The notes under the pieces were generated by a model. It was not told where the DNA came from. It made no database searches and was given only the letters and a program-made list of their open reading frames with translations. This document shows, in pieces, positions 1 through 7,329 of a DNA stretch of 7,329 nucleotides (position 1 is the first letter of the stretch; every line of letters begins with the position of its first letter). The position numbers were made by a program, and so were the translations under genes. Source of the stretch: Candidatus Rokuibacteriota bacterium (GTDB lineage: Bacteria > Methylomirabilota > Methylomirabilia > Rokubacteriales > CSP1-6); contig JACQCN010000462.1 of assembly GCA_016201575.1 (NCBI GenBank), forward strand, positions 1-7,329, given 5' to 3'.

Positions 1-1001
1 CCGATCCCTCGTACCGCGGGCAGATCGTGCTCATGACCTACCCGCTCATCGGCAACTACGGCGTGAACGAGGAGGACGCCGAGTCGCGGCGGCCGTGGGC
101 GAACGGCCTCATCGTCAAGGAGGCAAGCCGCATCGCCTCGAGCTGGCGGGGGCGACTCACCCTGCACGACTACATGGCGCGCCACGGCGTGGTCGGCATC
201 CAGGGCATCGACACGCGCGCCCTGACCCGCCACCTCCGCGACCACGGCGCCCAGGAAGGCTTGATCTCGACGGTGGACCTGGACGAGCGCCGGCTGGTGG
301 AGCGGGCGCGCGCGCTGCCCCGGCTCGTGGGCCGCGACCTCGTGACCGAGGTCACCGTCGACCGGCCCTTCACCTGGACCCAGGGGCTCTGGGACCGCGC
401 GCACGGGTACGAGGCGCCCGCGCCGCCTCCGCGGTTCCGGGTCGTGGCCTACGACTCGGGCATCAAGCTGAACATCCTGCGCCAGCTGGCGGCGGCCGGG
501 TGCGCGGTGACCGTCGTGCCCGCGCGGACGCCCGCCGAGGCGGTGCGGGAGGCGCGGCCCGACGGCGTCTTCCTCTCGAACGGACCCGGCGACCCAGAAG
601 CGGTGCCCTACCTGATCGAGTCGGTGAAGGGCCTCGTCGGCCGCGTCCCGGTCTTCGGCATTTGCCTGGGGCACCAGATCCTCGCCCTCGCCGCGGGCGG
701 CGCCACGTTCAAGCTGCCCTTCGGGCACCACGGCGGCAACCACCCCGTGCAGGACCTGGCCACCGGCAAGGTCGAGATCACGGCGCAGAACCACGGCTTC
801 GCGGTCGATCCCGCGTCGGTCGCGGCGCGCGGGTGGGAGATGACTCACGTCAACCTCAACGACCACACGTGCGAGGGCATGCGTCACCGCGAGCTGCCGA
901 TGTTCTCGGTGCAGTACCACCCGGAGGCGTCGCCGGGGCCGCACGACGCGAACTACCTCTTCACCCGCTTCACGGATCTGCTGAGTGAGAAGGGAGGCTG
1001 A
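1..1001 (+). CDS. carA: Carbamoyl-phosphate synthase small (glutaminase) subunit, 5' truncated by window edge
   Basis: CarA hydrolyses glutamine and channels the ammonia to CarB for cytosolic carbamoyl-phosphate synthesis, feeding pyrimidines and arginine. The reading frame is already open at base 3 and gives 332 residues to the TGA at 999-1001. The first visible residues (DPSYRGQIVLMTYPLIGNYG) match the family around residue 47 of the E. coli protein, so about 45-50 N-terminal residues lie outside the window. The N-terminal small-subunit domain runs to about base 430 and contains GIQGIDTRALTRHLRD. A class I glutamine amidotransferase domain follows: SNGPGDPE, the nucleophile elbow FGICLGHQ with the catalytic Cys codon at 663-665, and the catalytic His (918-920) and Glu (924-926) in QYHPEA. 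The Cys-to-His distance of 85 residues is close to that in E. coli. No key residue is missing. The GTG at 27 is internal and not the real start. The next gene starts 9 nt downstream. Confidence 0.97.
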   Translation, partial: DPSYRGQIVLMTYPLIGNYGVNEEDAESRRPWANGLIVKEASRIASSWRGRLTLHDYMARHGVVGIQGIDTRALTRHLRDHGAQEGLISTVDLDERRLVERARALPRLVGRDLVTEVTVDRPFTWTQGLWDRAHGYEAPAPPPRFRVVAYDSGIKLNILRQLAAAGCAVTVVPARTPAEAVREARPDGVFLSNGPGDPEAVPYLIESVKGLVGRVPVFGICLGHQILALAAGGATFKLPFGHHGGNHPVQDLATGKVEITAQNHGFAVDPASVAARGWEMTHVNLNDHTCEGMRHRELPMFSVQYHPEASPGPHDANYLFTRFTDLLSEKGG

Positions 1002-1010
1002 TCCAGCCCT

Positions 1011-1277
1011 ATGCCGAAGTATCTCGTGTCGTACCGGAAGACCGAGGAGGTGGGGCAGAAGCCCGAGTGGACCTCGTTCACGACCCAGGACGAGCGCGCG
1101 CTCCCACCGGCGGCCATCAAGGAGCGGGTCGAGAAGCGCATGCGCGTGCTGGGCGAGAAGCTGTGGGGCAACGGCGAGGTCGTCTGGATCGGTCCGGGGC
1201 GTCTCGACACCGTGCTGTACAAGCGCGAAGAGGCGGCGCCGGAGACCTCCATCGTGTACGGCCTGCTCGAGGAGTGA
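1011..1277 (+). CDS. Uncharacterised 88-residue protein between carA and carB
   Basis: I do not recognise this family and assign no function. It starts at ATG 1011, 9 nt after the carA stop. A Shine-Dalgarno-like AGGGAGG lies at 991-997, a rather long 13 nt from the ATG, so ribosomes ending carA could re-initiate here. Codon use looks genuinely coding: about 94% of third positions are G or C, as in the neighbours. The product is soluble and nearly neutral (14 Lys/Arg against 15 Asp/Glu). It has three Trp, no Cys, no His, no signal peptide and no membrane segment. By eye it reads as a beta strand (KYLVSYRKTE), an amphipathic helix (PPAAIKERVEKRMRVLGEKL), a beta hairpin around the GPGRLD turn, and a last strand (SIVYGLLEE), which could be a small alpha/beta fold. 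It shares carA's reading frame, so UGA read-through would fuse the two. Placement suggests a CPSase-associated accessory or regulatory protein, which is inference only. Confidence 0.85.
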   Translation: MPKYLVSYRKTEEVGQKPEWTSFTTQDERALPPAAIKERVEKRMRVLGEKLWGNGEVVWIGPGRLDTVLYKREEAAPETSIVYGLLEE

Positions 1278-1320
1278 GAGGACGTGAAGAAATCTGCGCC
1301 GACGATAGCCGGTGGGGGGT

Positions 1321-1352
1321 GTCGGGGAGGAGCGGCGCTCGCTCCCCCCGAC
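1321..1352 (+). promoter_or_regulatory. GC-rich hairpin in the carB leader
   Basis: GTCGGGG (1321-1327) pairs with CCCCGAC (1346-1352). After one bulged A at 1328, GGAGCG (1329-1334) pairs with CGCTCC (1340-1345). The loop is five bases (1335-1339). This makes a 13-bp stem ending 10 nt before the likely carB TTG start. There is no T-run after it, so it does not look like a standard intrinsic terminator. It holds the only purine-rich GGGGAGGAG stretch near carB in its left arm. A role in controlling carB translation, attenuation or RNA stability is inferred from position. Confidence 0.6.
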
Positions 1353-1362
1353 GTTGAGTGAT

Positions 1363-4552
<3,190 letters not shown>

Positions 4553-4563
<11 letters not shown>

Positions 4564-5275
4564 GGATCGGCTGCTGGTCGCGCTCGACGTCGAGACGCTG
4601 GGCGACGCCGACCGCCTGCTCGACCGCCTGGCCGGCGTGGTCACCGGGTGCAAGATCGGCTCGCAGCTCTTCACCGCGGCCGGCCCCGTCGCCGTCGAGC
4701 ACGCCCTCAAGCGCGGCGTCCGCGTCTTCCTCGACCTCAAGTTCCACGACATCCCGAACACCGTGGCGGGGGCCGTGCGCGAGGCGACCCGGCTCGGCGT
4801 GTTCATGCTCAACGTCCACGCCGGGGGCGGGACCGCGGTGATGCGCGCGGCGGCCCAGGCGGCGGCGGCCGCGGCCCGGGAGCTGGGCGTCCAGCGCCCG
4901 CTCTGCCTCGGCGTCACCGTCCTCACGAGCCTGGACCGCGCGGACCTGCAGCGCGACCTCGGGATCGCCAGCACGGTGGAGGCCCACGTGCTCCATCTGG
5001 CCGAGCGCGCGCGGGAGGCCGGCCTCGACGGCTGCGTGGCCTCGCCGCGCGAGATCCGGCCGCTGCGCTCGCTGATGCCGCGGAGCTGGGTGATCGCGAC
5101 GCCCGGCGTCCGGCCGGCGGGAGCGGGCGCGGACGACCAGGCGCGCACGGCCACGCCGGCCGCCGCCATCGCCGCCGGCGCCGACTATCTCGTCGTCGGG
5201 CGCCCGATCACCGCCGCCGCCGACCCCGTCGCGGCCGCCCGCGCGATTCTCCGGGAAATGGCCGCCGCGCGGTGA
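4553..5275 (+). CDS. pyrF: Orotidine 5'-phosphate decarboxylase
   Basis: PyrF decarboxylates OMP to UMP, the last step of de novo pyrimidine synthesis, without a cofactor; it is a cytosolic TIM-barrel dimer. The GTG start at 4553 gives 240 residues, normal for the family. D12 (ALDV), K34 (CKIG) and the catalytic signature [10 protein letters not shown] at 61-70, with D61, K63 and D66, are all present. The phosphate-binding end is also intact: TPGVRP at 183-188 and VVGRPIT at 214-220. The pattern is that of the bacterial E. coli-like subfamily. An alanine-rich helix at about 98-109 is a composition effect. The gene overlaps the carB end by 11 nt and shares a GTGA junction with pyrE. Having pyrF directly after carB, with no pyrK/pyrD between them, differs from the Firmicutes arrangement. 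Confidence 0.97.
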
Positions 5276-5844
5276 GCACCCAGGACGAGACCCTCGCGCT
5301 CTACGAGAAGACGGGCGCGCTCCTGCGCGGCCACTTCCTGCTCACGTCGGGCCTGCACTCCGACACCTACCTGCAGTCCGCGCTCGTGCTCCAGCACCCC
5401 GAGTACGCCGCCGCGCTGGGCGCGGCCCTGGCCGCCTCCTTCGTGGGCGACCGGGTCCAGGTCGTCGTCGCTCCGGCGATCGGCGGCATCCTGGTGGCCC
5501 ACGAGGTGGCCCGCGCGCTCGGCGCCCGCGCGCTCTTCACGGAGCGCGAGGGCGGCGCCATGCGCCTGCGGCGCGGCTTCGCGATCGCCCCGGGCGAGCG
5601 CTGCCTCGTGGTGGAAGACGTCGTGACGACCGGCGGGTCGACCCGTGAGGTCGCGCAAGTGGTGGCCGAGGCGGGCGGTCAGGCGGTGGGCGTGGCCTCG
5701 CTCATCGACCGGAGCGGCGGCGCCGCCGCGTTCCCGGTCAAGCGCGCGGCCCTCGCCACCGTCGCGGTGCCGACCTTCCGGCCCGAGGAGTGCCCGCTGT
5801 GCAAGACCGGCAGTCGCGCCGTCAAGCCCGGCAGCCGCGCCTGA
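5272..5844 (+). CDS. pyrE: Orotate phosphoribosyltransferase
   Basis: PyrE transfers the phosphoribosyl group of PRPP to orotate, giving OMP for PyrF next door. The best start is GTG 5272, which overlaps the pyrF TGA (GTGA) and gives 190 residues starting [32 protein letters not shown] (20-31) is the conserved N-terminal substrate region. APAIGGILVAHEVAR (67-81) and EREGGAMRLRRGF (91-103, flexible-loop region) follow. The PRPP-binding motif VVEDVVTTGGST is at 113-124. The C-terminus has CPLC (174-177) and KPGSR, which I recall from the shorter, Thermus-like form of the enzyme rather than the 213-residue E. coli type. No separate strong Shine-Dalgarno is visible, so translation probably depends on coupling to pyrF. 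The tail contains a small imperfect tandem duplication (GSRAVKPGSRA). Confidence 0.95.
   Translation: MSTQDETLALYEKTGALLRGHFLLTSGLHSDTYLQSALVLQHPEYAAALGAALAASFVGDRVQVVVAPAIGGILVAHEVARALGARALFTEREGGAMRLRRGFAIAPGERCLVVEDVVTTGGSTREVAQVVAEAGGQAVGVASLIDRSGGAAAFPVKRAALATVAVPTFRPEECPLCKTGSRAVKPGSRA
5809..5841 (+). repeat. Short imperfect direct repeat in the pyrE 3' end
   Basis: GGCAGTCGCGCC (5809-5820) recurs as GGCAGCCGCGCC (5830-5841), one mismatch in 12 with a 21-nt period, encoding GSRA twice. The second copy matches the KPGSR tail I recall for the family; the first sits where I would expect GIPL. It may be a local duplication or chance in GC-rich DNA. Confidence 0.35.
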
Positions 5845-5851
5845 TCGACCG

Positions 5852-7329
5852 ATGACGCCCGCGCCGGCGCCGGAGCCGGCCAGCCTGCCCGACCGCCTGC
5901 GCGGCGTCTTCGCCGCCGAGCAGATCACCGAAACCCATATCTCCTGGGTCTTCCTCGAGCGCGAGCACGTCTACAAGGTCAAGAAGCCGGTGGACCTCGG
6001 CTTCCTCGACTTCCGCACCCTCGCCCGCCGGCGGCACTTCTGCGAGGAGGAGGTGCGGCTCAACCGCCGGCTCGCGCCCGACACGTACCTCGGGGTCAAG
6101 GAGATCAAGCGCAAGGGCCGGACCGTGGAGGTGGCGGTCTGGATGCGCCGCCTCCCCGCGGAGCTGATGCTGGACCGGCTCGTGGCCGAGGGGCGCGCCG
6201 ACACCGCGCTGATGGAGCGGATCGGGCGGGTCATCGCGGACTTCCACGTGACGGCGGCCCACGGCCGCGCCATCAGCCACTTCGGCTCCCGGAAGGTCGT
6301 CGAGCGGAACTGGCGCGAAAACTTCACCCAGACGCGCCGCCTCCCGCCGGAGGTTCTGCGCCCGGACGTGCGCGACGGCGTCCGCGCCTGGGTGGCGCGC
6401 TTCCTGCGCGACAACGCCCGGCGCTTCACCGACCGCATCCGGGCCCGGCGGATCCGCGACTGCCACGGGGACCTCCAGGCGCAGCACATCTGCTGCCCCG
6501 ATCCGATCCGGATCTACGACTGCATCGAGTTCAATCACCGCTTCCGCTACGGCGACACCGCCGGCGAGATCGCGTTCCTGGCGATGGACCTCGACGTCCT
6601 GGGCCGGCCCGACCTCGCCATGGACTTCGTCAACGCGTACCTCGACGCCGGCGGCGACTACGCCGCCGTCCCGCTGCTCGACTTCTACCGCGCCTATCGC
6701 GCCTGGGTGCGGGGGAAGGTGCTCGGGATGCAGGGCGAGGCCCGCTACGCCCGCGCCCACGACTACTTCGCGCTGGCCGCGAGCTACACCGCGCCCCGCC
6801 CGACGCCGCGCCTGACCGTGATGACGGGGCTGATGGGAAGCGGGAAGACCACCGCGGCGCGCCGGGTCTCGCGCGAGGACGCGATCATCGTGCGCACGGA
6901 CGCCGTGCGGCGCCAGGTCGCGGGCGTGCCCTGGCACCACCGCGACGGCGCCGGCTTCGGCGAGGGCCTCTACACGCCGGAGATGACGGAGCGCACGTAC
7001 GCGCGATGCCTGGAGATCGCGCGCGATCTGCTCGCGGCGCGGTGGTCGGTGGTCCTGGACGGCGTCTACGGCCGCCGCGCCGAGCGCGACGCCGCCCGCG
7101 CGCTGGCCAAGGAGGTCGGCGTGCCGGTGCAGGTGCTGTGGTGCGACCCGCCTGAGGCGGTGCTGCGGGAGCGGCTCCGGCGGCGCGCGGCGCGGGCCAC
7201 TGACCTCTCCGAGGGCCGCGAGGACCTGCTCGACGCGCAGAAGGCGCGCTACGAACGCCCCGAGGGCGAGCCCGACGTCGTCAAGTCGGAGGGGGCCTCG
7301 GCGGCCCCCTCCGATGCCTCCCCCAGGAC
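5852..7329 (+). CDS. Phosphotransferase (APH-like)/P-loop kinase-like fusion protein, 3' end beyond window
   Basis: From ATG 5852, 7 nt after pyrE, the frame stays open to the window edge: 492 complete codons without a stop. I recognise the architecture of the COG2187/COG0645 type, usually annotated 'AAA family ATPase' or 'bifunctional aminoglycoside phosphotransferase/ATP-binding protein'; the substrate is not known. Residues about 25-310 are a choline-kinase/APH-like domain. They carry the family stretch THISWVFLEREHVYKVKKPV (28-47), then DLGFLDF (48-54), the catalytic-loop signature HGDLQAQHI (205-213) and the metal-binding-like DCIEFN (223-228). Residues about 320-475 are a P-loop kinase-like domain with Walker A GLMGSGKTT (326-334), RTDAVRRQVAG (348-358) and LDGVYGRR (402-409). 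Residues 1-12 are a Pro/Ala-rich, low-complexity lead-in. No good Shine-Dalgarno is visible. Family-like sequence fades after about residue 476, where a perfect DNA hairpin is encoded. Despite the name, antibiotic resistance is unlikely. Placement hints at a small-molecule kinase linked to nucleotide metabolism, which is inference. Confidence 0.88.
   Translation, partial: MTPAPAPEPASLPDRLRGVFAAEQITETHISWVFLEREHVYKVKKPVDLGFLDFRTLARRRHFCEEEVRLNRRLAPDTYLGVKEIKRKGRTVEVAVWMRRLPAELMLDRLVAEGRADTALMERIGRVIADFHVTAAHGRAISHFGSRKVVERNWRENFTQTRRLPPEVLRPDVRDGVRAWVARFLRDNARRFTDRIRARRIRDCHGDLQAQHICCPDPIRIYDCIEFNHRFRYGDTAGEIAFLAMDLDVLGRPDLAMDFVNAYLDAGGDYAAVPLLDFYRAYRAWVRGKVLGMQGEARYARAHDYFALAASYTAPRPTPRLTVMTGLMGSGKTTAARRVSREDAIIVRTDAVRRQVAGVPWHHRDGAGFGEGLYTPEMTERTYARCLEIARDLLAARWSVVLDGVYGRRAERDAARALAKEVGVPVQVLWCDPPEAVLRERLRRRAARATDLSEGREDLLDAQKARYERPEGEPDVVKSEGASAAPSDASPR
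7286..7314 (+). other. Perfect 12-bp GC hairpin near the 3' end of the last gene
   Basis: TCGGAGGGGGCC (7286-7297) is the exact reverse complement of GGCCCCCTCCGA (7303-7314), separated by a 5-nt loop, TCGGC (7298-7302). It sits inside the open frame of the kinase-like gene, where it encodes SEGASAAPSD, just where homology to the family fades. No T-run follows within the window, so it is not a classic intrinsic terminator. It could be an end-of-operon RNA structure, a small palindromic repeat inserted at the gene end, or a read-through zone. The window ends 15 nt later, which prevents a decision. Confidence 0.6.

Noticed and set aside
1321..1352. Intrinsic terminator between the 88-residue gene and carB
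   Set aside because: The stem is strong but what follows is GTTGAGTGATTTG, not a T-run, and terminating here would cut carB off from carA.
1278..1362. A separate promoter for carB
   Set aside because: The short A-richer patch (about 1284-1308) has no convincing -35/-10 pair. A weak internal promoter cannot be excluded, but nothing supports one.
5822..6940. A 372-codon minus-strand frame across the kinase-like gene
   Set aside because: It is antisense to a gene with clear APH-like and Walker motifs; its own product is low-complexity and has no motifs.
5852..7329. Aminoglycoside resistance gene
   Set aside because: The phosphotransferase-like domain belongs to the fused COG2187/COG0645-type family that sits in housekeeping contexts. 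The APH fold alone does not indicate drug modification.

Overview
This is a GC-rich bacterial segment (roughly 70% G+C by eye, third codon positions almost always G or C) carrying part of a de novo pyrimidine (UMP) biosynthesis operon. All genes lie on the + strand. The composition, GTG/TTG starts and gene order fit a high-GC soil or subsurface lineage such as Candidatus Rokubacteria/Methylomirabilota or a deltaproteobacterium-like group, but that placement is a guess from composition and is not established by the sequence.

Layout: (1) 1-1001, the 3' part of carA, the glutaminase subunit of carbamoyl-phosphate synthetase, lacking about 45-50 N-terminal residues. (2) 1011-1277, an intact 88-residue protein of unknown function wedged between carA and carB, 9 nt after the carA stop. 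(3) 1278-1362, an 85-nt gap holding a strong GC hairpin (1321-1352) directly in front of carB. (4) 1363-4563, carB, the large synthetase subunit, with both ATP-grasp halves and the regulatory domain; a TTG start is the best supported. (5) 4553-5275, pyrF, overlapping carB by 11 nt. (6) 5272-5844, pyrE, overlapping pyrF in GTGA. (7) 5852-7329, a two-domain protein, phosphotransferase-like followed by a P-loop kinase-like domain, still open at the window end; near its 3' end lies a perfect 12-bp hairpin (7286-7314).

How they work together: CarA releases ammonia from glutamine and passes it to CarB, which makes carbamoyl phosphate from bicarbonate, ammonia and two ATP. The middle steps (pyrB, pyrC, pyrD) are not in the window. 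PyrE then attaches orotate to PRPP to give OMP, and PyrF decarboxylates OMP to UMP. CarB keeps the residues expected for UMP feedback. The tight spacing and overlaps imply one transcript with translational coupling from carB to pyrE.

Most of the window is well-known housekeeping biology. The points worth a second look are the uncharacterised 88-residue protein between the two CPSase subunits, the hairpin-bearing carB leader with its TTG start, the orphan kinase-like fusion protein at the operon end, and the hairpin that seems to replace that protein's usual C-terminus. I see no CRISPR array, mobile element, tRNA, rRNA or defence system.
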